Positions 1-12,200 of a stretch of DNA of 64,000 nucleotides are shown here, piece by piece (position 1 is the stretch's first letter; the number at the start of each line of letters is the position of its first letter). Source of the DNA: Nematostella vectensis (lineage: Eukaryota > Cnidaria > Anthozoa > Actiniaria > Edwardsiidae); contig NC_064043.1 of assembly GCF_932526225.1 (NCBI RefSeq), forward strand, positions 6,129,501 to 6,193,500, written 5' to 3'. The notes beneath the pieces are model-generated. The model did no database searches and had not been told where the DNA came from. It saw only the letters and a program-made list of their open reading frames with translations. Both the position numbers and the translations under genes were made by a program.

Positions 1-410
1 TTATTTCTTAAACCACCATTTTCTTGAGTATGTACAATATGTTCTTTTAATAATTTGACGGTACTTATAAAACTATACTACATGATTATTCAGTAAGCTC
101 TTCCATTCTAATTAAATCCTATTTAAATGAACAGTTGGAAAAATGGAGCACAGTCTATCTACATTGTATACCCATGGCAGCAGGCTATGTGCAACTAAAG
201 AATAATTGCTACCAATATTTTTATTATTTTTTGTCTCTTCTAAGTTTCTAAGATAGTTATTACATTTGTAGAAACCTCGTATTGATTTGTTCCTTCTTGG
301 TATCACATCTGTGTGGGCAACCAAAGCTACCTGCACCGATCGGTTATGGTGTATATCTTTAAGTCTTTTGTAGGTAATAGCAACTTAGACTGCAGCTTAG
401 ACTTCGACAC

Positions 411-1650
<1,240 letters not shown>

Positions 1651-3085
1651 TTTTGCTGCGTAACAACTTTTGCAGGAGATGCGTCTAGCTCCGAGGCCTA
1701 ACCAATTATGCTCTCCACGGCCCTTGAGTGCGATCTTATGACTTGGGAAAATATTCTAGTAATTTGTATTCCGTGCACTAGCTAGGATAACTGACCTTTG
1801 TTGCACTCCGCCAAAAACCCCGAGAGCCACAAGCGCATTGGACGAGAACTCAAAATAAGTAAACAAATCGCGCTAAAGAAAGACACTGTGTTTTCGCGCA
1901 TTCTGTGTTGTTTTTTTCTGTTCGCTCATGTTTGTTGCTCGTTGGGCTATTGTAGGCGCAGAACGCAGCGCATTTGGCTCTGGCTGCGGGGCCCGGCAGG
2001 TTCACTCCATCGCCTTTGAGTCGTGTTTGCCGCCATTGTGGAGCGGCATGCAGTGTGTTGACCTTTGGTAAGCCATGCCTCGCGCACAAGCTCCTTTATG
2101 CACGCAACGCTTAGCCCTTAAACGCCCAACAAGCGCATTGATATTGCCTCTGTCAGGTAGATACTTGGCATGGCAACATACCTAATTAAATATAAGGTCA
2201 TTGCAGCGTCGAGAGGACAAAGCGTATATCTTTAAAAAAAACGCGCTCAAGTCAGACAAACCATCATTGTCATAACAGAACTCCTAGCAAATAGACTTTA
2301 AAATTCCATGCTTATTGTAAACACCAAGCCATGCTCGCGCCAGATAAACTTTAGTAAAGGGACAATTATAGGCTAGTCCCTCTCCCTTTTATGTAGTCTT
2401 CCAAGAGATTGCCAAGATTTGATAAAGCCTGTGTCATACACGAACTGTGCTCCAGTAGCGCGGCTCACGCGATTGCTCGCTAATACTCTTAACACTTAGC
2501 TCTGTTAAAGAGAAACTTCCGGTTATAACACTCAACAGTAACGACTAGGCGGAGAGTGTAATCACTCTCGTACGTCCGGAAGTACTTAATTACCCCTATC
2601 AACAAGATAGTTTCCGGTTCGTTTTGTGAGCAAAGTAAACTTGATGTAACAATGATACAGTAGACAAGTGATTTCTAGATAACGTTATTATTGACCCCTA
2701 CTGAGAAAGTCCTATCGATTCGCTCGAAGCGCGACGCACTTGATTACTAATGTAAGTATTAAATTTGCTATCTATAAAATGATGATGCAAGTACAACGCT
2801 CAATTACAAGTAAATAGACACTGCACATCTTTGCTTGTGCTTACTGCAAAACGATAAACCGTGCCAGGCTCCTTGATTAAATAATCGATGGCTATAGTCG
2901 TAATAATGCTAATACTCGTTTTGGTAAGCGCCTTTGAAAATAGCAACCTCTCTGGAGTAAGCCCCATCTCTAAGGCATTAAAAATTGAGCAAACTTCCCT
3001 TTATAAAAATCCACAGAGCGTGTAGGAATGCCCTTACGAAGGTGAAATGTCATCTATGTGGACAATATTAATTAATCACAAAGTG
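1651..3085. other. Upstream/intergenic stretch without recognised gene
   Basis: This holds the upstream region of the minus-strand deiodinase-like gene and ordinary A+T-rich intergenic DNA up to the 26-bp array. The short open frames here have no recognisable domain and lack supporting splice structure. I see no mobile element or RNA gene in it. Confidence 0.5.
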
Positions 3086-3087
3086 AT

Positions 3088-6000
3088 ATTATCAGTAGGT
3101 ACAAGAGGTGTCATTATCAGAGGGGGTACAAGAGGTGTCATTATCAGGGGGGTACAAGAGGTGTCATTATCAGAGGGGTACAAGAGGTGTCATTATCAGA
3201 GGGGTACAAGAGGTGTTATTATCAGGGGGTACAAGAGGTGTCATTATCAGGGGGTACAAGAGGTGTCATTATCAGAGGGGTACATGAGGTGTCATTATCA
3301 GGGGGGTACATGAGGTGTCATTATCAGAGGGGTACATGAGGTGTCATTATCAGAGGGGTAAATGAGGTGTCATTATCAGAGGGGTACAAGAGGTGTCATT
3401 ATCAGAGGGGTACAAGAGGTGTCATTATCAGAGGGGTACAAGAGGTGTCATTATCAGAGGGGGTTTATGAGGTGTCATTATCAGAGGGGTACAAGAGATG
3501 TCATTATCAGAGGGGTACAAGAGGTGTCATTATCAGAGGGGGTTTATGAGGTGTCATTATCAGAGGGGTACAAGAGGTGTCATTATCAGGGGGGTACAAG
3601 AGATGTCATTATCAGAGGGGTACATGAGGTGTCATTATCAGAGGGGTACAAGAGGTGTCATTATCAGAGGGGTACATGAGGTGTCACTATCAGAGGGGTA
3701 CAAGAGGTGTCATTATCAGAGGGGTACATGAGGTGTTATTATCAGAGGGGTACAAGAGGTGTCATTATCAGAGGGGTACACGAGGTGTCATTATCAGAGG
3801 GGTACAAGAGGTGTCATTATCAGAGGGGTACAAGAGGTGTCATTATCAGAGGGGTACATGAGGTGTTATTATCAGAGGGGTACAAGAGGTGTCATTATCA
3901 GAGGGGTACATGAGGTGTCATTATCAGAGGGGTACAAGAGGTGTCATTATCAGAGGGGTACATGAGGTGTTATTATCAGAGGGGTACAAGAGCTGTCATT
4001 ATCAGGGGGGTACAAGAGGTGTCATTATCAGAGGGGTACATGAGGTGTTATAATCAGAGGGGTACAAGAGGTGTCATTATCAGGGGGGTACATGAGGTGT
4101 CATTATCAGAGGGGTACATGAGGTGTCATTATCAGAATGGTACAAGAGGTGTCATTATCAGAGGGGTACAAGAAGTGTCATTATCAGAGAGGTACAAGAG
4201 GTGTCATTATCAGAATGGTACAAGAGGTGTCACTATCAGAGGGGTACAAGAGGTGTCAGTATCAGAGGGGTACAAGAGGTATCATTATCAGAGGCGTACA
4301 TGAGGTGTCATTATCAGAGGGGTACAAGAGGTGTCATTATCAGGGGGTACATGAGGTCATTATCAGGGGGGTACATGAGGTGTCATTATCAGAGGGGTAC
4401 AAGAGGTGTCACTATCAGGGGGGTACATGAGGTGTCATTATCAGAGGGGTACATGAGGTGTCATTATCAGAGGGGTACATGAGGTGTCATTATCAGAGGG
4501 GTACATGAGGTGTCATTATCAGAGGGGTACAAGAGGTGTCATTATCAGAGGGGTACAAGAGGTGTCATTATCAGAGGGGTACATGAGGTGTCACTATCAG
4601 AGGGGTACAAGAGGTGTCATTATCAGAGGGGGTACAAGAGGTGTCATTATCAGAGGGGTACAAGAGGTGTCATTATCAGAGGGGTACATGAGGTGTCATT
4701 ATCAGGGGGGTACAAGAGGTGTCATTATCAGGGGGGTACAAGAGGTGTCATTAGGGTACAAGAGGTGTCATTATCAGAGGGGTACAAGAGGTGTCATTAT
4801 CAGAGGGGTACATGAGGTGTCATTATCAGAGGGGTACAAGAGGTGTCATTATCAGAGGGGTACAAGAGGTGTCATTATCAGAATGGTACAAGAGGTGTCA
4901 TTATCAGAGGGGTACATGAGGTGTCACTATCAGAGGGGTACAAGAGGTGTCATTATCAGAGGGGGTACAAGAGGTGTCATTATCAGAGGGGTACAAGAGG
5001 TGTCATTATCAGAGGGGTACATGAGGTGTCATTATCAGGGGGGTACATGAGGTGTCATTATCAGAGGGGTACAAGAGGTGTCATTATCAGAGGGGTACAA
5101 GAGGTGTCATTATCAGAGGGGTACATGAGGTGTCACTATCAGAGGGGTACAAGAGGTGTCATTATCAGAGGGGGTACAAGAGGTGTCATTATCAGAGGGG
5201 TACAAGAGGTGTCATTATCAGAGGGGTACATGAGGTGTCATTATCAGGGGGGTACAAGAGGTGTCATTATCAGGGGGGTACAAGAGGTGTCATTAGGGTA
5301 CAAGAGGTGTCATTATCAGAGGGGTACAAGAGGTGTCATTATCAGAGGGGTACATGAGGTGTCATTATCAGAGGGGTACAAGAGGTGTCATTATCAGAGG
5401 GGTACAAGAGGTGTCATTATCAGAGGGGTACAAGAGGTGTCATTATCAGAGGGGTACAAGAGGTGTCATTATCAGAGGGGTACATGAGGTGTCACTATCA
5501 GAGGGGTACATGAGGTGTCATTATCAGAGGGGTACAAGAGGTGTCATTATCAGGGGTACATGAGGTGTCATTATCAGGGGGGTACAAGAGGTGTCATTAT
5601 CAGAGGGGTACAAGAGGTATCATTATCAGAGGGGTACAAGAGGTATCATTATCAGGGGGGTACATGAGGTGTCATTATCAGAGGGGTACATGAGGTGTCA
5701 TTATCAGAGGGGTACAAGAGGTGTCATTATCAGAGGGGTACAAGAGGTGTCATTATCAGAGGGGTAAATGAGGTGTCATTATCATAGGGGTACATGAGGT
5801 GTCATTATCAGAGGGGTACATGAGGTGTCATTATCAGAAGGGTACAAGAGGTGTCATTATCAGAGGGGTACAAGAGGTGTCATTATCAGAGGGGGTACAT
5901 GAGGTGTTATTATCAGAGGGGTACAAGAGGTGTCATTATCAGGGGGTACATGAGGTGTCATTATCAGGGGGTACATGAGGTGTCATTATCAGAGGGGTAC

Positions 6001-7214
6001 AAGAGGTGTCATTATCAGAGGGGTACAAGAGGTGTCATTATCAGAGGGGGTACATGAGGTGTCATTATCAGAGGGGTACATGAGGTGTCATTATCAGAGG
6101 GGTACAAGAGGTGTCATTATCAGAGGGGTACAAGAGGTGTCATTATCAGAGGGGTACAAGAGGTGTCATTATCAGAGGGGTACATGAGGTGTCATTATCA
6201 GAGGGGTACATGAGGTGTCATTATCAGAGGGGTACATGAGGTGTCATTATCAGAGGGGTACAAGAGGTGTCATTATCAGAGGGGTACAAGAGGTGTCATT
6301 ATCAGAGGGGTACAAGAGGTGTCACTATCAGGGGTACAAGAGGTGTCATTATCAGAGGGGGTACATGAGGTGTTATTATCAGAGGGGTACATGAGGTGTC
6401 ATTATCAGGGGGGTACAAGAGGTGTCATTATCAGAGGGGTACAAGAGGTGTCATTATCAGAGGGGTACAAGAGATGTCATTATCAGAGGGGTACATGAGG
6501 TGTCATTATCAGAGGGGTACAAGAGGTGTCATTATCAGAGGGGTACAAGAGGTGTCATTATCAGAGGGGTACATGAGGTGTCATTATCAGAGGGGTACAT
6601 GAGGTGTCATTATCAGAGGGGTACATGAGGTGTCATTATCAGAGGGGTACAAGAGGTGTCATTATCAGAGGGGTACATGAGGTGTTATTATCAGAGGGAT
6701 ACAAGAGGTGTCATTATCAGAGGGGTACAAGAGGTGTCATTATCAGAGGGGGTACATGAGGTGTTATTATCAGAGGGGTACATGAGGTGTCATTATCAGG
6801 GGGGTACAAGAGGTGTCATTATCAGAGGGGTACAAGAGGTGTCATTATCAGAGGGGTACAAGAGATGTCATTATCAGAGGGGTACATGAGGTGTCATTAT
6901 CAGAGGGGTACAAGAGGTGTCATTATCAGAGGGGTACAAGAGGTGTCATTATCAGAGGGGTACATGAGGTATCATTATCAGAGGGGTACAAGAGGTGTCA
7001 TTATCAGAGGGGTACATGAGGTGTCATTATCAGAGGGGTACATGAGGTGTCACTATCAGGGGTACAAGAGGTGTCATTATCAGAGGGGTACAAGAGGTGT
7101 CATTATCAGAGGGGTACAAGAGGTGTCATTATCAGAGGGGTACATGAGGTGTCATTATCAGAGGGGTACAAGAGGTGTCATTATCAGGGGGGTACAAAAG
7201 GTGTCATTATCGGA
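3088..7214. repeat. 26-bp minisatellite array, about 4.1 kb
   Basis: Roughly 155-160 tandem copies of a 26-bp unit (core GGGGTACAAGAGGTG followed by TCATTATCAGA). Variants alternate ACAAG/ACATG, GAGGGG/GGGGGG and TCATT/TTATT. Unit length 26 shifts the frame each copy, so three copies read the same peptide in rotating frames; the many open frames here are by-products of the repeat. Blocks are duplicated at higher order: 4510-4815 recurs at 5052-5357 (offset 542, marked by a shortened unit near 4750 and 5292), and 6396-6602 recurs from 6787 (offset 391). Confidence 0.98.
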
Positions 7215-8253
7215 AAACTGATCGCTTTTTTCGGCTTCTGTTTACTCCAGCTCCCTTTCTATTTACGGTAGCCACGATCTCCTGTTCCCGGTTACCCAAA
7301 CACCGTTTCCAGGCGGGTCTCGTTTATATTTCATTCGCATATGCTGCCTGGAGTAGCAACTGGGTTACGTTTATTTAACATTTGCCCCCATGGGCAAGTG
7401 CGAGCAAGCATTTTTTTTACGGTGATCCTGTGCTTGACACTGCACGTAATTTTTTTAGGATTCTCAATTGCTCTCTGGAGTTCCTTATATTATCAGCAAT
7501 ATTGAATATTGTAGTAACGTTATAGCTATGTTGACAAAGTGGGTCAGCTTTTTTTTATCACAAAGTACGTCTTTACAGCGTGAGACTCTACACTTCAAAT
7601 CGCATGATTTATTATTTGTTGACGCTATATTTAGGTTTAAGACCCCCTCACCCGAGGCCTGTGCCAAGGAAATATGAATCACAGTATTTTCTTTGCGTGC
7701 ATTCCAATGTAGCTTGCTTTTGTTGTTCTACTAAAAATGTCATAAGCACGTGCGTGACTGGACAAAGAAGTACAAAAGCTAAAGGCAGCAATGTAGACCT
7801 AGTTCGCATTACTATAGCAACACACCCATTCCCAAGACACGCAAGCGCGAAAAAGACCCCGCGAAATTTTCCGTTGTACATCTCAGCGAGCTGTGCGTGG
7901 CGTAACCGAGTACCATTGATGCGCGGGTACCTCAGGTTCCTTTGTGTTGTACAGTTCGCTAGATAGCGGTGCTGGGGCCGAAATCTCCAGCTTAGCTGTA
8001 AAGCTTTATGCTGCCATACGGGGTTTCAGCGCATGCCTGGAGGTATGGTCTATTCTGGTCTATTTTTTCTCATTTTACCGGATCTGGACGAGGTTCGATT
8101 CTCGGCCCTGTACTCGAATTTTTTTCACTGTTTACCAGTTAAAATTCCATAATCCTTGCTCACTCTTGCTTCCCTTTGATCACCCCCTTTCCCAGTTGTA
8201 TCAAGGAATAAAGTGGGTACTGGTACGGGTACACACCCAAAAAAGACAATATG
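7215..8253. other. Intergenic stretch without recognised gene
   Basis: Between the minisatellite and the LTR element. Short overlapping open frames on both strands have no recognisable motif. Nothing further can be supported. Confidence 0.4.
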
Positions 8254-8257
8254 CTTG

Positions 8258-9089
8258 TGTAACCGTCGGAACTTGACTTACCGTGCGGTTACGAAAAATG
8301 TAGAAACAAATGAAATACTGAAAGCAAAACTATCAGGTTCTGACACCAGCCAAAACGTAGGCAAAAATAAATGGAATGAAACGAAAACGATCGAGCGAAA
8401 GACAACGTGAGAACGAATACATGATGCAAGGCATGGACATAAGGATTTATTAACAAATTAAATAATAACTTTTAAGTGATAACAAACATACTCAAATCAC
8501 GAGAAAAGGTAACCTAAACCAAAGGCTAGTTTTAAAAACAAAGTACTTACAACCGGTAAATCAAACTGAACACAACTGGCATGACAGGCCCGTACGGACA
8601 GCGCTCTAAGCTTGTAGCTTATCTCTGCTGACTGTCTTCCCTGAGCAACTGCATATCTCGCTCCCGCATCACGCCGCGCAAGCAATGCGTCTCCTTTGCT
8701 CAACGGTACTAAAAAAAAAACTAACAGATACTGTAAAAACAGCCGCTTTTATACTCGCTTGGGGACGCGCATTTTTCTAGGGACGCTAACATTTACTACC
8801 GTTCAAATTACTCAGCGTCCATTGTCCTGTCAAATTTAGAAACTAATCTTCCTGGGAAATGGTAAAGGACGCTAAACTTAAGTCAATTATCACTATCAAT
8901 CTATTGATACTAATATAAAGGAACTCGAAACGTGTTGAAAGTAAATTCCTAAACATGCACGGATCGAATTAGAATCACGTTTGAGAAACAATCTGTAAAA
9001 TACGTAAAACAATTATAATCGCAATCAAAAAATCGCTTCCTTAAAATCTTAGCAAAATCTAAAATAACCCAAAATACCACCCGGTCACA
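8258..9089 (-). repeat. 3' LTR of the minus-strand element
   Basis: 832-bp terminal repeat. On the minus strand it contains TATAAAAG (8753-8746) and a downstream AATAAA (8451-8446), the expected promoter and polyadenylation signals of an LTR. The 68-codon open frame at 8703-8497 is present unchanged in both LTRs, lies downstream of the TATA box, and has no family I recognise. Confidence 0.93.
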
Positions 9090-9104
9090 CTCGCCCCTCC
9101 TTTT
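9090..9104 (-). other. Polypurine tract of the LTR element
   Basis: On the minus strand this reads AAAAGGAGGGGCGAG directly before the 3' LTR, the position and composition expected for the plus-strand DNA synthesis primer. It supports the minus orientation. Confidence 0.75.
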
Positions 9105-10533
9105 GTTCATCACGTCCTCGTGTGAACTAAAACCGAAATATAACTACATAAACCTTCCTCAAAATAGCCTGACAAGTCCGGTTATACTAATCATTACTCT
9201 TATAACATACGCTATGTCGAAACAGCAAGAATACTTCCAAATAACTTGAGCAACACCAGTGTCATAGAGGGCTGGCGTTCGCCTAGTGGTCCTCGTGAGA
9301 GCTAAACCACTAGAGCACAACTGTAGAGCACTGCGTATCGCCGTCCATGTATCCATCTTGCTCGTTTTAGCTTCCTTTTTAAAAGTCAAGTCTATCTGCG
9401 GAACCATCTCTCATTTTCTCATCTTTTCTTTTATCGCTATTCGCCAATCGTGTTGGAGGAACATAAAACACTGTGGAAACCAGCCGGGCGCCTTGAGCTA
9501 GTCCCCTAAATACCAAATTCCCCGCTTGCCACACTTTCGCCAGAAGGTCATTCATCGGGTAAACCGCATACACGCAAAAGTCTACTGCTTCCTTGAAGAT
9601 ACTGGAGGTCCCTTTTGGGAAATCGCCATCCCAGCTCCCCAAATACAGCAACCTTTAAATCATATGATCCCTCTGCCTCCTTACCAACGGTCACTTGCAT
9701 CGACATCGCGGCGCATCGCACGGCGTTTGCCTGTTTCTCGGCACGTCACGATCATGCAAGGGTTTGGATCAAATCCTCCACTCTCACACGGCGACCATCT
9801 TTTACATCCTCGTCTCTGGTCCGCTTTACTTTTGTCTTAGTCCATGTGAAGTTGGTTGTTGTCCTTTTCTACTCGACGAGCTGTCGGTTTTTGAACTCTT
9901 TCTGATGCAATGGAGAAATAGCTTTAGCCACTCGATTCATTCTTACTAGTCCTCTCTCATCCTCGTGCTTGACTAGCTTGCTGTCGCTTGAGTGCGTGCC
10001 TCTCGGAGATCGGACTCAATCGTAAGGGTCTAACGTGGCCCTGTGAGGATGCCGCAGCTTCAACCGCTAGCCTTACCGTATTACGGATCCATTCCTCGCT
10101 CCTATTCCTCTCTAAGACCCCACACTCAAACAGTCTCTTGCATAAACGTCGGGACAAACGCCGTGGGTAACCAGTCCATCTCTCGTCACTCCCCGACCAT
10201 GCAAGGGCAAGCAGACTTGACTAACACCCCTGAAGCTTCCGTCTTTTTCTCTCGTCGTGACCTTTTGCGTACTTTACACCGCTCTCATTACGTTACACCA
10301 TCGCGCTCGCGTCACTTGGAAATGTCAAAACCTTGTCGCGCGACGGACCAACTTCATCTTTTGTAGAACCGTCCGTCCCTCTGGCCCTCCTCGTTGCGAT
10401 CCTCGCAAGGCCATCAGAGTACGTCTCGCGTCCGGGCCGGCCATGACCAGTGTGTTGAGAACCGTTGTAACAAAAACTTACTTACACACAAACTAAAAAC
10501 TTAATGAAAAGCTACGCCATAGAATCGACTTGC

Positions 10534-10553
10534 ATCCCACTTCTGAAGCACCA
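10534..10553 (-). other. Putative tRNA primer-binding site
   Basis: On the minus strand, 3 nt inside the 5' LTR, the sequence begins TGGTGCTTCAGAAG. Its complement ends in CCA and resembles the 3' end of a tRNA with a TCCCACTTCTG T-arm/acceptor region, close to eukaryotic tRNA-Leu ends used by some Ty3-type elements. The primer tRNA identity is an inference from remembered tRNA ends. Confidence 0.65.
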
Positions 10554-10556
10554 AAA

Positions 10557-11395
10557 TGTAACCGTCGGAACTTGACATTTACCGTGCGGTTACGAAAAAT
10601 GTAGAAACAAATGAAATACTGAAAGCAAAACTATCAGGTTCTGACACCAGCCAAAAAGTAGGCAAAAATAAATGGAATGAAACGAAAACGATCGAGCGAA
10701 AGACAACGTGAGAACGAATACATGATGCAAGGCATGGACTTTTAAGGATTTATTAACAAATAAAATAATAACTTTTAAGTGATAACAAACATAATCAAAT
10801 CACGAGAAAAGGTAACCTAAACCAAAGGCTAGTTTTAAAAACAAAGTACTTACAACCGGTAAATCAAACTGAACACAACTGGCATGACAGGCCCGTACGG
10901 ACAGCGCTCTAAGCTTGTAGCTTATCTCTGCTGACTGTCTTCCCTGAGCAACTGCATATCTCGCTCCCGCATCACGCCGCGCAAGCAATGCGTCTCCTTT
11001 GCTCAACGGTACTAAAAAAAAAAACTAACAGATTCTGTAAAAACAGCCGCTTTTATACTCGCTTGGGGAGGCGCATTTTTCTAGGGACGCTAACATTTAC
11101 TACCGTTCAAATTACTCAGCGTCCATATTGTCCTGTCAAATTTAGAAACTAATCTTCCTGGGAAATGGTAAAGGACGCTAAACTTAAGTCAATTATCACT
11201 ATCAAGCTATTGATACTAATATAAAGGAATTCGAAACGTGTTGAAAGTAAATTCCTAAACGTGCACGGATCGAATTAGAATCACGTTTGAGAAACAATCT
11301 GTAAAATACGTAAAACAATTATAATCGCAATCCAAAAATCGCTTCCTTAAAATCTTAGCAAAATCTAAAATAACCCAAAATACCACCCGGTCACA
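10557..11395 (-). repeat. 5' LTR of the minus-strand element
   Basis: 839-bp terminal repeat matching 8258-9089 apart from about 12 differences, mostly single-base changes and 2-4 base indels. Carries the same TATA box and polyadenylation motifs as its partner. Confidence 0.93.
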
Positions 11396-11399
11396 CTTG

Positions 11400-12113
11400 G
11401 TCACCAATGCTCATGGGAAAAAGAGCAAAAACTAAAAAAAAAAAAAAAAATGCAGGGTACATAATAATACCGAGTACCGCTTGCAAAGCAGGCTAATTTG
11501 CCGCCTTGGTTTCGCGTTTTTTTCCATATGAAGAAAACGTTGTCGTTATGAGGGACTGGTACCGAGGAATCTTGTTTCTTTTTAGATACTTTCTCCATTG
11601 ACTGAAGATGGTCACAGTCTATGTTTTTATCTTATTACAAGTCATAAAGTTCATTCACGAAGCACCTGCGGTCCGGTAACCTTAAAAATAAATAGAATCG
11701 TGCAGTCTTTCCAAATAAGGAATATATTAGTTTCCTTATATGGAAACGACCGCGTTTGGCAAAAACGACAATTTTTGGCTGAATTTTTTTGATATGTCTT
11801 CCCCACCAACGCGCCGCTGGGGGTCGCGGGTGTCGAGTTACTCATTTACCAGGTGGCGGCGGCGGTTACACAGCGCGTCGTTCGAAAGGTCGCAAGCTTG
11901 TAGGGACAGCGCTCGCTGTAGGAGCGAAACCAAGGGAAATACATCCAGTTGAAGTAGGGATACGTGTTTTATACCACATTAACAAGACATTAGACCTTAT
12001 TTGGGAGTAAAATTATCCTATATAGCCAGTGGTACAAGACCCCGCGGCGCTGTCACAATCTCTGTTTACTAGTTCCCAGCCCCTCGCTTTCCGGGGGAGT
12101 AGTCAAAACCAAC
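11400..12113. other. Upstream region of the RhoGAP gene
   Basis: Flanking DNA between the LTR element and the first coding exon of the PH-RhoGAP gene, presumably containing its promoter and 5' leader. No TATA box or other element can be assigned with confidence. Confidence 0.4.
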
Positions 12114-12179
12114 ATGGCCGACGACCGAAGGCAAGCCTTGTGTGCATTCCACAGCGGCCATGCACGTTGTCTTTATTAG
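12114..12179 (+). other. Upstream ORF in the RhoGAP 5' leader
   Basis: A 21-codon frame plus stop, in strong context (AACATGG), ends 21 nt before the main ATG at 12201 and is in a different frame. If the transcript starts upstream of 12114 it would limit initiation at the main start. The transcript start is unknown. Confidence 0.45.
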
Positions 12180-12200
12180 ACCCCTCCATCAACGCGCAGT

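Larger units (their letters stand above)
8258..11395 (-). mobile_element. Non-autonomous LTR retrotransposon, minus orientation
   Basis: Two near-identical direct repeats (832 and 839 bp) flank a 1.47-kb interior. Read on the minus strand each repeat begins TGTGACCGGG and ends GACGGTTACA, the usual TG...CA ends. A 4-bp target duplication CTTG lies at 8254-8257 and 11396-11399. Minus-strand order is 5' LTR, primer-binding site, interior, purine tract, 3' LTR. The interior has no frame longer than about 107 aa and no recognisable gag, protease, reverse transcriptase or integrase motif, so mobilisation would depend on proteins from elsewhere. The LTRs differ by about a dozen substitutions and small indels, which points to a fairly recent insertion. 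It resembles a LARD/TRIM-type or internally deleted element; the superfamily cannot be assigned from the interior. Confidence 0.93.

Noticed and set aside
3088-7214. CRISPR array
   Set aside because: Repeats are directly adjacent with no unique spacers, and the surrounding genes are intron-bearing animal genes.
3047-7271. Dozens of open frames of 60-214 codons reading SLSEGYKRCHYQRGT-like repeats
   Set aside because: They are three rotating frames of one 26-bp repeat without stops; no start context, signal or family match, and none extends into unique sequence.
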